Positions 8,473 through 16,900 of a DNA stretch of 64,000 nucleotides are shown one piece after another (positions within the stretch are counted from its first letter, which is position 1; every line of letters begins with the position of its first letter). The DNA is from Puniceibacterium sp. IMCC21224 (GTDB taxonomy: Bacteria; Pseudomonadota; Alphaproteobacteria; Rhodobacterales; Rhodobacteraceae). The stretch is taken from positions 1,116,001 through 1,180,000 of the forward strand of contig NZ_LDPY01000001.1 of NCBI RefSeq assembly GCF_001038505.1, read 5' to 3'. The notes under the pieces are model-generated. The model had not been told where the DNA came from, made no database searches, and saw nothing but the letters and a program-made list of their open reading frames with translations. The translations under genes and the position numbers were made by a program.

Positions 8473-10855
8473 GCGCAAACACCCGCAACAGCTGCGACGG
8501 TGGCAGGCGCATCAGCCGCACCACCGGCCAGGCGCTGGCCAGCAATGCCGCAATCAGCGCCAGAAGGCCTAGCCGTAGCCAGTCGCCGGGAAAGATTGTC
8601 ATCGGCAGCCGCCAGCCAAACGCCTGCACGTTGACAATCGCCAGTAGCACCCAAGCCAGCGCCAGTCCCACCGGCACGGCAAGCAGAAAGGTGAACAGCG
8701 CCAGCAGCGCCGTGCGCGCCACTTCGAACCCGGCCAATCGTCGCGGCGGCAACCCCAGCGCCCAGACCGGCGCAAGCTGTGGCAGCCGCAGTGCTGACAG
8801 CGTCAGCAGGCTGGTCAGCATGGCAAACCCAGCAACGCCCAGCGTCAGTACATTCAGCGCACCACTGACAAGGAATGTCTGGTCGAACACCTCGATCGAA
8901 CGACGTTTGATGGTTGCCTGATCGACCACGTTCAGCGCGGGCAGGTCAAAGCGGTCGCGCAGCGCGTTGGCCAGCGGCGTGGTCTGTTCCTGCGCTACGC
9001 GCACGGCCCAGCGCAGCTGTGGCGCTGCGGGATAACGCTTGGCCAGCATATCGGTGCCCGCGATCAGCTGGCCGCGCGGATTGCCGTAGTCTGAATAGAC
9101 GCCCAGCACCTGTGGCGCCCAGCCAGTAGCCAACTCTAAAGTGTCGCCAAGCGTCAGCGCTTCGCGGCGGAACAACTGCTCATTGATCAGTACGCCGTCG
9201 CCTGCGGCGAGCCTGTTCCAGACGTCTGGCAGTGCGCTCAGTAACGGCCAGTTGTCCCGATAGGTCGTGTGGTTGGCAACGCCGTAGATTTCGGTCGGGG
9301 CGCCGCGCACCTGTGCCTGGATCGACCAGACCGGCAGCACGGCATCGGCGCGCGGTATCAACCAGTCACGGATTGCGCGGGACTGAGCGTCGTCGCGGGC
9401 GGTGACATAAAGTTCGGACGCCAGCCGCTGATCGAGCCACCCGACAAAGGTGGCGCGGAACGATCCCACCATCGTACCGACACCGATATTTGCGGCCAAC
9501 GCCAGCAGCAAGGCCATCAACGCCAGCGACAGGGCGGGCACCTGCTGGCGCGCATCGGCAAACAGCCATTCGCCCAATGGTCCGCGCATCCGTCCCGCCG
9601 CCAGATCCAGCGCGGCAATCAGCAACGCGGGCAGCGCCAGCGCCGCGCCGATCAGCAACGCCGCAATACAGGCAAACCCGGCGGTCAGCCCGTCGCCCCA
9701 GACCGCAAGGGCCAGGCTGCATAGCAGTAGCAGCGCGGCGCCGCCCCCCTGCGCCCGCAGCACCCGGACCGAAGCGCGTGCCCATGCGCGCGGCTGCGCC
9801 GGTGCCAGCAGCGGCATCCGTGCCACCCGCCACAGCGCCTGCGCCCCTGCTGCTGCCGTGCCCAGCAACGTGATCGCCAGCGCAGACACCGCCCAAAGTG
9901 GATCGAACCCCAGCGTTCCCGACACTTCGGCACCGTATAACCCGCGCAGGGTGCCCGCGACACCGGGCAGCAGTGTCGCCGCGATGCCATACCCCAGGGC
10001 AACCCCGATCCCACCGGCGACAACGGCGAGGATCAGTAATTCGACCGCCAGCAGCAGCATCAACCGACGCATGTCGACGCCCAAAGCGCGCAGAGTGCGA
10101 AAGGTCGGGCGGCGCTGCTCAAACGCGAGCCCGATGGCGGATTGCACGATGAACAGACCAACCGCAAAAGACAGCAGGCCAAAGGCGGTCAGGTTGAGGT
10201 GAAAGCTGTCGGTCAGTTGCGCGAGGTCAGTGCCGTCTGGCGGCGTGACGCGGCGCAGGGACGTGACCTGCGCCAGTGGCGCCACCCCCATGGGCTGATC
10301 ACCGGCCAACAAGAGACGGCTGATTTGATCGGTGCCCAGCAGCCGCAGGGCGACGGCAATGTCCGTCACCGCCGTGCCCACAGGCACGTCCGCCGCGATG
10401 AGGCGCGGCGGCAGGGCCGCGTCAGTCAGCGCCTTCGCGGTTTCTGGCGCGACCAGCAGCCGGCCTTTGCCGCCGATGAAATCCGCCAGCGCGCTGTCGC
10501 CTGCAGCCAGCGCAGCCATCCCCGGCTGAGGTGGCGCGGTCAGCGGATCGACACCCAGCAGCCTCAGGTTGACACCGGCGACCTGCAATTCACCCTCAAC
10601 CACCGGCGATACCAACCATCCGGCCCGCCGCAGCGCGATATAGGCGTCCAGTGTCACCGGCCCCTCCAGCCAGTCGGGCTGTTCCTGCCCAAGAGTCGAG
10701 GCCGCGCGGCTATAGCTGTTTCGGGCTTCGGCGTTGATCGCCTGCACGCCTGACCACAGCGCGGTGGCCAGCGCGAGACCCAGCAGCAGCGTTACCAATT
10801 GCACCGGATGCCGCCGCCAGTGGGACAACAGCGCGCTGAGCACGGTGCGCGTCAT
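8462..10855 (-). CDS. FtsX-type ABC transporter permease
   Basis: 797-residue inner-membrane protein with two FtsX/MacB-like halves: an N-terminal helix, a large periplasmic domain, a helix bundle at about residues 230-430, a second periplasmic domain and a last bundle at about 680-790. This is the single-chain arrangement of LolCDE-like or MacB-like exporters that act on the outer leaflet or periplasm rather than importing solutes. The start at 10855 overlaps the ATPase stop by 4 bases; the frame stays open upstream over the ATPase gene, but that part is out-of-frame readthrough. With the ATPase and AttH-like gene it forms a unit like AttEFGH. Substrate unknown. Confidence 0.82.
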   Translation of the reverse strand: MTRTVLSALLSHWRRHPVQLVTLLLGLALATALWSGVQAINAEARNSYSRAASTLGQEQPDWLEGPVTLDAYIALRRAGWLVSPVVEGELQVAGVNLRLLGVDPLTAPPQPGMAALAAGDSALADFIGGKGRLLVAPETAKALTDAALPPRLIAADVPVGTAVTDIAVALRLLGTDQISRLLLAGDQPMGVAPLAQVTSLRRVTPPDGTDLAQLTDSFHLNLTAFGLLSFAVGLFIVQSAIGLAFEQRRPTFRTLRALGVDMRRLMLLLAVELLILAVVAGGIGVALGYGIAATLLPGVAGTLRGLYGAEVSGTLGFDPLWAVSALAITLLGTAAAGAQALWRVARMPLLAPAQPRAWARASVRVLRAQGGGAALLLLCSLALAVWGDGLTAGFACIAALLIGAALALPALLIAALDLAAGRMRGPLGEWLFADARQQVPALSLALMALLLALAANIGVGTMVGSFRATFVGWLDQRLASELYVTARDDAQSRAIRDWLIPRADAVLPVWSIQAQVRGAPTEIYGVANHTTYRDNWPLLSALPDVWNRLAAGDGVLINEQLFRREALTLGDTLELATGWAPQVLGVYSDYGNPRGQLIAGTDMLAKRYPAAPQLRWAVRVAQEQTTPLANALRDRFDLPALNVVDQATIKRRSIEVFDQTFLVSGALNVLTLGVAGFAMLTSLLTLSALRLPQLAPVWALGLPPRRLAGFEVARTALLALFTFLLAVPVGLALAWVLLAIVNVQAFGWRLPMTIFPGDWLRLGLLALIAALLASAWPVVRLMRLPPSQLLRVFAHDR

Positions 10856-11508
10856 GCCAGTCGTCCGTCGCGCAGATGCAGCGCCCGGTCCAGCTTTGCC
10901 GCCAGACGCGGGCTGTGTGTAACCATCAGCAGCCCCGCACCGGAGCGCTGCACCAGATCCAACAGCAGTGTCAGCACGGTATCGGCGGTCTCTTCGTCCA
11001 GATTGCCGGTTGGTTCGTCCGCCAGCACCAGATCGGGACGATGTGCGATCGCCCGCCCGATCGCGACGCGCTGCTGCTGGCCGCCCGATAGCTGCTCGGG
11101 GTAGCGCGCCAGCAGGGTCGCCAGACCCAGCCTGCCGGTCAGTTCGTCCTGCCACGTCGAATCCAACCGCCCGCACAGACGCGCCTGAAAGGTCAGGTTC
11201 TGGCCCACAGTCAGCGACGGGATCAGGTTGAGCTGTTGAAACACCATGCCCATCCGCTGACGACGCACCGCTGCCCGCCCCGCCTCGGTCAAGCCATGCA
11301 GGGGAGTGCCGTCCATCAGCAGCGCGCCACCGTCGGGCGCATCCAGGCAGCCGAGCAGGTGCAGCAGCGTGCTTTTGCCGGAGCCGCTTTCGCCGGTCAG
11401 TGCCACGCTCTGGCCGCGGTCAAGGCTCAGTGACACCCCGCGCAGCACCTGCAACGGGCCTTCGCTGGTGGGATAGCTGCGGGTCAGATCAGAGGCGGTC
11501 AGCAACAT
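10852..11508 (-). CDS. LolD/MacB-type ABC transporter ATPase
   Basis: 218-residue ATPase that pairs with the downstream FtsX permease. Walker A is GESGSGKSTLL, the signature [14 protein letters not shown], and Walker [16 protein letters not shown], with the H-loop in MVTHSPRLA. The size and ADEPTGNLD wording are typical of LolD/MacB/FtsE-type proteins. Start at 11508 gives a normal N-terminus; about 100 upstream codons in frame are not conserved-looking. A separate, bona fide lolCD pair exists at 20.6-22.6 kb, so this unit is a paralogous exporter. Confidence 0.88.
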   Translation of the reverse strand: MLLTASDLTRSYPTSEGPLQVLRGVSLSLDRGQSVALTGESGSGKSTLLHLLGCLDAPDGGALLMDGTPLHGLTEAGRAAVRRQRMGMVFQQLNLIPSLTVGQNLTFQARLCGRLDSTWQDELTGRLGLATLLARYPEQLSGGQQQRVAIGRAIAHRPDLVLADEPTGNLDEETADTVLTLLLDLVQRSGAGLLMVTHSPRLAAKLDRALHLRDGRLA

Positions 11509-11614
11509 CGGGCGGAGAGGGGCCTTTGCATCGGGTCCTCGACTACCTAGCAGGTGGGGCGTTGCGGGAAACCCCTGATGTTGTCGCAGTGAGCGAGACC
11601 GGGGCAGCACCGCA

Positions 11615-12817
11615 TCAGACCGGGCAATACACCTCGCGGTTGGTGTTAAGGAAGAACTGGGCAAAAACCGGGGTGCAGGCCGCACCGATGGCGCGTGCAT
11701 TGCCACCAACCGACCCTTCTTCGACGCGGGGCAGTTTGATCCCGCGGCTGTCCAGCCCAGGCAGATGCTGCGCCACCTGTGCGACCAGTCGCATGCGCAC
11801 ATCCGCCGGAAACCCACCGTCGATCACCACCGCTTCAAAGTCGATCACCGCGCAGACTGAAATGATCGCTGACGCGATGGCGGGTGCGGCGGTGTCGATC
11901 CAACGGTCCACGTGGGTTGCGATGTTCGACCAGTTCTGCGGCTGTTGCCATAGCCCCGAGGTCTCGATGCCATTGCGGCGCAGATCGGCATCAAGCAGGT
12001 ACAGCGATGCGGTGTCGATCAGTTGTTTGTCGGTGCCGTCGGTTCCGATGCTGCGCAACGACCCAAAGCTGCCGGCATTGCCCTGATTGCCGTCGACCAC
12101 CATATGATTCAGCACCACGCCGCCGCCGATGAACGATCCGACAAAGAAATAGGCGTAGTCTCGCGCAGGGAGGCCCTTGCCAAAGGTATGCTCGGCCCGG
12201 CAAGCGGCGGTGGCGTCATTCTCGACAAACACCGGGTGCGTGCTGAAGCGCGCGACTTCGCGGTTGAAGTCGATCCGTTTCCAGGCCTCGAACTTGTCTG
12301 CCGGGGCGCCAATGGCAGCGAGCCAGTTCCACATTTCGTGTGGCGCGGCGATGCCAATTCCGCAAATCCGATCCCGCTGGGCCGCCGTCAGCCGCGCCGA
12401 CATTTCGGCGATGCCCCGATCCAGAAATTCGAACACGTCCTCTGGCATTGGATAGTCATAGGTGATCTGCATTTCGCCCATGATCTGGCCGTGAAACCCC
12501 ATCAAGACAAGGTCGGCACTGCGCCGCCCCAGCTTGAGTCCAAATGAGATCGCGCCGTTTGGCGCAAGGGTCATCGGGATCGAGGGTTTGCCGACCTTGC
12601 CACGCAATGGTTGACCACGCTCCAGAAATCCTTCGGCCTCGAGGCTGCGCAGGATCACCGATACGGTCTGCGCCGACAGTCCTGCCACCTTGGCAAGCTC
12701 GCTTCCCGGCATCGGGCCGTGACGCTGGAGCGTTGATAAAAGCAGCCGCTCGTTATGGGCACGCACACCGCTCTGGTTGATGCCGCCGGCAATTTGATTG
12801 TGCTTGCCATGATCCAT
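11615..12817 (-). CDS. ROK-family transcriptional regulator
   Basis: 400-residue ROK repressor: an N-terminal winged helix (about residues 18-75, with SELAKVAGLSAQTVSVILR as helix-turn-helix) followed by a sugar-kinase-like domain. The kinase-type Asn-Asp is present in ENDATAAC and the glycine loop in FIGGGVVLNH, but the usual ROK zinc cluster of closely spaced cysteines after the glycine loop is not visible, so zinc binding is doubtful. ATG at 12817 has AAGGAG upstream. It probably senses a sugar; the palindromes just upstream (12902-12926) are candidate autoregulatory sites, and the leftward ABC/AttH unit or the rightward sugar operon are possible targets. Confidence 0.85.
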   Translation of the reverse strand: MDHGKHNQIAGGINQSGVRAHNERLLLSTLQRHGPMPGSELAKVAGLSAQTVSVILRSLEAEGFLERGQPLRGKVGKPSIPMTLAPNGAISFGLKLGRRSADLVLMGFHGQIMGEMQITYDYPMPEDVFEFLDRGIAEMSARLTAAQRDRICGIGIAAPHEMWNWLAAIGAPADKFEAWKRIDFNREVARFSTHPVFVENDATAACRAEHTFGKGLPARDYAYFFVGSFIGGGVVLNHMVVDGNQGNAGSFGSLRSIGTDGTDKQLIDTASLYLLDADLRRNGIETSGLWQQPQNWSNIATHVDRWIDTAAPAIASAIISVCAVIDFEAVVIDGGFPADVRMRLVAQVAQHLPGLDSRGIKLPRVEEGSVGGNARAIGAACTPVFAQFFLNTNREVYCPV

Positions 12818-12901
12818 TTTATCCGCTCCTTGCTGGCGGCGGTACGGGTGGTGCGCTCATTCCGGTTCAAGTAACGTGACAGGGGGCAAACTCCCGCGAA
12901 A

Positions 12902-12954
12902 ATACTTGGAAGTATGCGTAAGCATAGCCGTTTTTTAGAACTGGTATACTTGGA
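12902..12954. promoter_or_regulatory. Overlapping palindromes, putative operator
   Basis: ATACTT-GG-AAGTAT (12902-12915) is a perfect inverted repeat. It overlaps TATGC-GTAA-GCATA (12913-12926), also perfect, and ATACTTGGA recurs at 12946-12954. The cluster sits between the divergent ROK and MarR genes in an AT-richer stretch, about 85 bases before the ROK start. It is a good candidate for a regulator binding site; which protein binds it is unknown. Confidence 0.55.
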
Positions 12955-12973
12955 CTATTGTAGGAGACTGGAA

Positions 12974-13066
12974 ATGAACAGCGCAAAATCGGAAATTTTC
13001 CGATCATATCGTATTGGTCCTGACTGTTTTCAGTATTCTGCGACTCGATACCGGAGCAAGCGTTGA
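12974..13066 (+). CDS. Possible 30-residue leader ORF upstream of the marR-type gene
   Basis: A 30-codon frame starting ATG at 12974, with AGGAG about 8 bases upstream (TAGGAGACTGGAA). It ends at TGA 13066, 31 bases before the MarR start. The peptide is polar with no recognisable domain. The coding stretch contains the perfect palindrome TCGGAAA-T-TTTCCGA at 12989-13003. It may be a leader peptide, a decayed gene start or chance; the good ribosome site is the only positive evidence. Confidence 0.3.
   Translation: MNSAKSEIFRSYRIGPDCFQYSATRYRSKR
12989..13003. promoter_or_regulatory. 15-bp palindrome upstream of the MarR gene
   Basis: TCGGAAATTTTCCGA is a perfect inverted repeat around a single central T. 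MarR dimers bind symmetrical sites of about this size, often upstream of their own gene, so an autoregulatory operator is plausible. It lies within the small leader frame, 95 bases before the MarR start. Confidence 0.4.
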
Positions 13067-13097
13067 ATCGGCGCGCGATTGCGATCACTGTCGGGGG

Positions 13098-13538
13098 ATG
13101 AGTGAACCATTGCCGCCTTTTGATCTGCGTGATTTCACGCCCTATCTTCTTGCCATGTCGTCCGAGGTGGCCAGCCTCGAGTTTTCTCAGATCTATCGTT
13201 CGCGCTATGCCATGACCCGGCCGGAGTGGCGCGTGCTGTTTCACCTCGGGCGCTATGGCAGCATGACCGCCCGAGAGATCTGCGACCGCGCCAAGACCCA
13301 CAAAACCAAGGTGTCGCGGGCGGTGCGCGCGCTTGAGGAGAAGCGATTTCTTGAACGCCGGACGGTTGAGGGTGACCGACGCTGCGAAATGTTGTCCCTG
13401 CGATCACCGGGGCAGGCGGCGTATCGCGATCTGTCGTCCGAGGCTGCCAGATTCGAGGCGCAACTGACAGCCAGACTGGGGGATCGCGATGCGCTGTTGC
13501 TCAAATCCCTGCTGCGCAAGCTGGCCGGGTTCGACTAA
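13098..13538 (+). CDS. MarR-family transcriptional regulator
   Basis: 146-residue winged-helix regulator. The DNA-binding region is visible in about residues 40-100: LFHLGRYGSMTAREICDRA followed by the recognition helix HKTKVSRAVRALEEK and the wing with RRTVEGDRR. MarR proteins act as dimers and usually sense small phenolic or other ligands. ATG at 13098 is chosen because the protein then begins with a normal N-terminus; an in-frame TTG at 13014 would add 28 unusual residues. It ends 15 bases before the convergent LacI gene. Its target is not evident. Confidence 0.85.
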   Translation: MSEPLPPFDLRDFTPYLLAMSSEVASLEFSQIYRSRYAMTRPEWRVLFHLGRYGSMTAREICDRAKTHKTKVSRAVRALEEKRFLERRTVEGDRRCEMLSLRSPGQAAYRDLSSEAARFEAQLTARLGDRDALLLKSLLRKLAGFD

Positions 13539-13553
13539 CGCCGGGTTTCTGGT

Positions 13554-14558
13554 TCAGCGCGGCGGGGCCGCAGATTTGCGTCGGATCAGCTCAACCGGGA
13601 TTACTTCTGACGGCCCGGTCAGTCGGCCATGGTCGATCATGTCCAACAGCAGCTCGGCTGCGCGTTCTCCGATCAGGGTGCGGGGTTGACGGATCGTGGT
13701 AAGCGCTGGGGTCAGGTGTTCGACCACCGCGATATTGTCAAACCCAATCAAAGAGATATCGCCCGGAACTGACACACCGGCATGTTGTACGACACCCAGA
13801 AAACCCACCGCCATCTCGTCCGAGGACAGGAATAGCGCCGTCGGCCTGTCCGGCATCTGTAACCAGCGCCGCGCAGCCGCAGCCCCCGAATCCATGCTGT
13901 AATCGCCGGCAAACAACCAGTCGTCACGCAATCTAAGCCCGTGTCGGGACATTGCGGCGCGAAATCCGTCAAAGCGCGCTTCGGTCAGCACGTTGCCACG
14001 GGGGCCCAGGACATGGCCGATACTGCGGTGGCCAAGGTCTACCAGATGATCCACGGCCAGCCCGGCACCGCCCGCATTTTCGACCCGGACCGACGGCAGA
14101 TCCGACCCCATCCATTCGCAGGCCATCATCACCGGAGGACGCCCCGGCATCCCGAGCGGGGCACAGGACAACGTGCCATCGAACAGAATAAGCCCATCCG
14201 CCTGTCCAGAGGTCAGATAATGCGCCAGCCGTGCATCGGGATCCGGTCCGGCCTGGGTGTCGGCCAGCAGCAGGCCATACTGCGCCTGTGTCAGGACGGA
14301 CGACAAACCCGCAAGAATCTGGGAAAAGAACGTATTGGCCAGATTGGGCACCAGCGCAATGACGCTGCCGGTGCGCTGACGGCGCAGGTTTGAAGCGGTT
14401 GAATTGACGCGGTAGCCGCTCTCTTGCACGGCCTTTAGAACCGCGTCACGAGTCGCCTCGGCCACCACCGATGGTTTGGACAATGTCCGGCTCACCGTGG
14501 CGGTCGATACACCTGCCATCCGGGCAACATCCTGAATCGTCGCCGTTTTTCGTTCCAT
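13554..14558 (-). CDS. LacI-family transcriptional regulator
   Basis: 334-residue LacI/GalR repressor. The helix-turn-helix and hinge occupy about residues 1-60 (IQDVARMAGVSTATVSRTL), then a periplasmic-binding-like sugar sensor domain with VIALVPNLANTFFSQIL at its start and LIGFDNIAVVEHLTPALTT near the end. Start at 14558 (Met-Glu-Arg-Lys) rather than 20 codons upstream because the HTH then sits at the terminus. It diverges from the isomerase-dehydrogenase-ABC operon, and LacI-type sites lie between them, so it almost certainly controls that operon and itself. Confidence 0.9.
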   Translation of the reverse strand: MERKTATIQDVARMAGVSTATVSRTLSKPSVVAEATRDAVLKAVQESGYRVNSTASNLRRQRTGSVIALVPNLANTFFSQILAGLSSVLTQAQYGLLLADTQAGPDPDARLAHYLTSGQADGLILFDGTLSCAPLGMPGRPPVMMACEWMGSDLPSVRVENAGGAGLAVDHLVDLGHRSIGHVLGPRGNVLTEARFDGFRAAMSRHGLRLRDDWLFAGDYSMDSGAAAARRWLQMPDRPTALFLSSDEMAVGFLGVVQHAGVSVPGDISLIGFDNIAVVEHLTPALTTIRQPRTLIGERAAELLLDMIDHGRLTGPSEVIPVELIRRKSAAPPR

Positions 14559-14603
14559 GCGCAGCCTTTCGTTGATCGACAGAATGCCCATAAAAATAGT
14601 GCT

Positions 14604-14650
14604 TGTAAACGATTGCATCTTTTGTCACCCTTTTGGCAATAACGATTACA
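14604..14650. promoter_or_regulatory. LacI-type operator pair
   Basis: TGTAAACGATTGCA at 14604-14617 matches the LacI-family pattern of near-symmetrical arms around a central CG. A second, half-conserved copy CAATAACGATTACA lies at 14637-14650, 33 bases on. Both sit in the 129-base gap between the divergent lacI-type gene and the isomerase gene, the expected place for a repressor loop or tandem operator. Confidence 0.6.
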
Positions 14651-14687
14651 TCAGACGCGCCGGGGGAGGCGCGAGGGGGGATGCTTC

Positions 14688-15746
14688 GTGCGGACATTAC
14701 AGGGCCCGGCCCTGTTCCTGGCACAATTTGCCGGGGACAGCGCGCCGTTTAATTCTTGGTCAGCTATCACCAAATGGGCGGCGGACTGCGGGTACGTCGG
14801 TGTGCAGGTTCCCAGTTGGGACAAGCGGTTGTTCGACCTGGACAAAGCCGCAGACAGCAAGACATATTGCGACGACTGGGCAGGAGAGGCCGCAGAGAAC
14901 GGCATCACCGTTACCGAACTGTCGTGCCATTTGCAGGGGCAATTGGTCGCCGTGCATCCGGCCTATGACACCGCTTTTGACGGTTTTGCCGACCCATCGG
15001 TGCACGCCAATCCGGTGGCGCGTCAGGCCTGGGCGGTTGATCAAGTCAAAAAGGTCATCCGCGCGTCGAACAACCTGAACCTTTCGGCGGTCGCAACCTT
15101 TTCCGGCGCTCTGGCCTGGCCCTATATCTACCCGTGGCCGCAGCGGCCCGCCGGGCTGGTCGAAGCAGCCTTTGATGAGCTGGGCAAACGCTGGCAGCCG
15201 CTTCTGGATCTTGCCGATGAAAACGGCGTTGACCTATGTTATGAAATCCATCCGGGCGAAGATTTGCACGATGGCGTCACGTTTGAGATGTTCCTTGATC
15301 GTGTGAACCAGCATTCCCGTGCCAAGATGCTGTACGATCCCAGCCACTACGTGCTGCAATGCCTTGATTACCTTGATAACCTTGATATTTACGCTGACCG
15401 CATCGGCATGTTTCATGTCAAGGATGCCGAGTTCAATCCAACCGGGCGGCAGGGTGTCTATGGCGGCTTTCAGTCTTGGGTCAATCGGGCCGGTCGGTTC
15501 CGCAGTCTTGGCGACGGGCAGGTCGATTTCGGTGCGGTGTTTTCGAAACTTGCAGCGATGGATTTTGACGGCTGGGCCGTGGTCGAATGGGAATGTGCGC
15601 TGAAGCACCCCGAAGATGGTGCTCGCGAAGGCGCGGCCTTTGTCCGCGATCACATCATCCGCGTCACGCCACATGCCTTTGACGATTTCGCCAGTGGCGG
15701 TACGGACGAGGCGGCAAACCGTAAAATGCTGGGGCTGGATCGATGA
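14688..15746 (+). CDS. Sugar phosphate isomerase/epimerase (TIM barrel, AP endonuclease family 2)
   Basis: 352-residue xylose isomerase-like TIM-barrel protein. Metal-binding acidic residues and histidines of the family are visible: ELSCHLQGQ, CYEIHPGEDLHDG, DPSHYVLQ, FHVKDAEF and VVEWECALKHPEDG. Members isomerise or epimerise free or phosphorylated sugars, keto-inositols or 3-ketoglycosides. The GTG start at 14688 follows GAGGGGGG by about 7 bases. It is first in a LacI-controlled operon and overlaps the dehydrogenase by 4 bases, so the two enzymes probably act in succession on the sugar imported by the adjacent ABC system. Precise substrate unknown. Confidence 0.85.
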   Translation: MRTLQGPALFLAQFAGDSAPFNSWSAITKWAADCGYVGVQVPSWDKRLFDLDKAADSKTYCDDWAGEAAENGITVTELSCHLQGQLVAVHPAYDTAFDGFADPSVHANPVARQAWAVDQVKKVIRASNNLNLSAVATFSGALAWPYIYPWPQRPAGLVEAAFDELGKRWQPLLDLADENGVDLCYEIHPGEDLHDGVTFEMFLDRVNQHSRAKMLYDPSHYVLQCLDYLDNLDIYADRIGMFHVKDAEFNPTGRQGVYGGFQSWVNRAGRFRSLGDGQVDFGAVFSKLAAMDFDGWAVVEWECALKHPEDGAREGAAFVRDHIIRVTPHAFDDFASGGTDEAANRKMLGLDR

Positions 15747-16900
15747 GCCGCTTTGCAGACCGCAGCGGCCCGATCCGTCTGGGTATGGTTGGCGGCGGGC
15801 AGGGGGCGATGATTGGATCGGTCCACCGTGTGGCTGCGCGGCTGGACGGTGCGTTCACACTCACGGCCGGGGCGCTGTCATCGACCCCGGAAAAGGCGCA
15901 GGCATCGGGTCGTGAGGTTGGCCTGTCCGATGACCGGATCTACAGCGATTACACCCAGATGGCGCAGCGCGAGGCGCGGCTCAAGGACGGGATCGAGGCG
16001 GTTGCCATCGTTACCCCGAACCACATGCACGCCCCGGTTGCCCGCGAATTCCTGAAACGTGGCATTCACGTGATCTGCGACAAGCCGCTGACCGCCACGC
16101 TGGCTGAGGCGAAAAAGCTCAAGGCGCTGGCCGACAAATCCGACGCGTTGTTTGTGCTGACCCACAACTACACCGGCTATCCGCTGGTGCGCGAGGCGCG
16201 TGCCCGCGTCGCAGCGGGCGAGTTGGGGGATATCCGCGTCGTGCAGGTTGAATATCCGCAGGACTGGCTGGCCAACGCCCCCGCACCGGACAACAAACAG
16301 GCGGAATGGCGCACCGATCCCGCCCGCAGCGGCCCCGGCGGGTCCACCGGCGATATTGGCACCCACGCGTGGAACCTGTCCCGCTTTGTCACCGGTTTAC
16401 AACCCGAGGCGCTGGCAGCCGATTTGCACAGCTTTGTCGATGGCCGGCTGGTGGATGACAATGCCCATGTGATGATCCGCTATCAGGGCGGCGCACGCGG
16501 GATGTTGTGGTGCAGTCAGGTGGCTGCTGGTCAAGAAAACGCACTGCATCTGCGGGTGTTCGGCACCAAGGCAGGGCTGGAATGGTTCCAGGAGGATCCA
16601 AACGCGCTCTATATCACGCCGATTGGCGGGCCGCAGACGCGCATCACCCGTGGCAGCGCCCAGACTGGCGATGCTGCCGCCCGCATGACGCGCATTCCCG
16701 CCGGGCATCCCGAGGGATTCTTTGAAGCCTTCGCCAACATCTATTCCGAGGCTGCTACGGCGATCCGTGCCCGGCGCAGCGGAGTCGGCCTGCCCGAAGG
16801 CGTTACCTTTCCGACCATCGATGATGGTGTCGAAGGCGTCGCCTTTGTCGATGCCTGCGTTCGCTCATCCAAACGCAATGCCGCTTGGGTGACGCTGTGA
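15743..16900 (+). CDS. Gfo/Idh/MocA-family NAD(P)-dependent dehydrogenase
   Basis: 385-residue oxidoreductase with an N-terminal Rossmann domain ([12 protein letters not shown], about residues 14-25) and a C-terminal alpha/beta substrate domain. The catalytic Lys is in CDKPLT, and the Asp/His pair of the active site is in [10 protein letters not shown]. The family oxidises sugars or inositols, often at C3 or C1. It starts inside the isomerase stop (ATGA) and ends inside the next gene (GTGA), so translation is coupled along the operon. Length and motifs are complete. Confidence 0.9.
   Translation: MSRFADRSGPIRLGMVGGGQGAMIGSVHRVAARLDGAFTLTAGALSSTPEKAQASGREVGLSDDRIYSDYTQMAQREARLKDGIEAVAIVTPNHMHAPVAREFLKRGIHVICDKPLTATLAEAKKLKALADKSDALFVLTHNYTGYPLVREARARVAAGELGDIRVVQVEYPQDWLANAPAPDNKQAEWRTDPARSGPGGSTGDIGTHAWNLSRFVTGLQPEALAADLHSFVDGRLVDDNAHVMIRYQGGARGMLWCSQVAAGQENALHLRVFGTKAGLEWFQEDPNALYITPIGGPQTRITRGSAQTGDAAARMTRIPAGHPEGFFEAFANIYSEAATAIRARRSGVGLPEGVTFPTIDDGVEGVAFVDACVRSSKRNAAWVTL

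Noticed and set aside
10856..11176. N-terminal extension of the FtsX permease frame
   Set aside because: Arg/Gly-rich readthrough over the ATPase gene; the start at 10855 overlaps its stop by 4 bases in the usual way.
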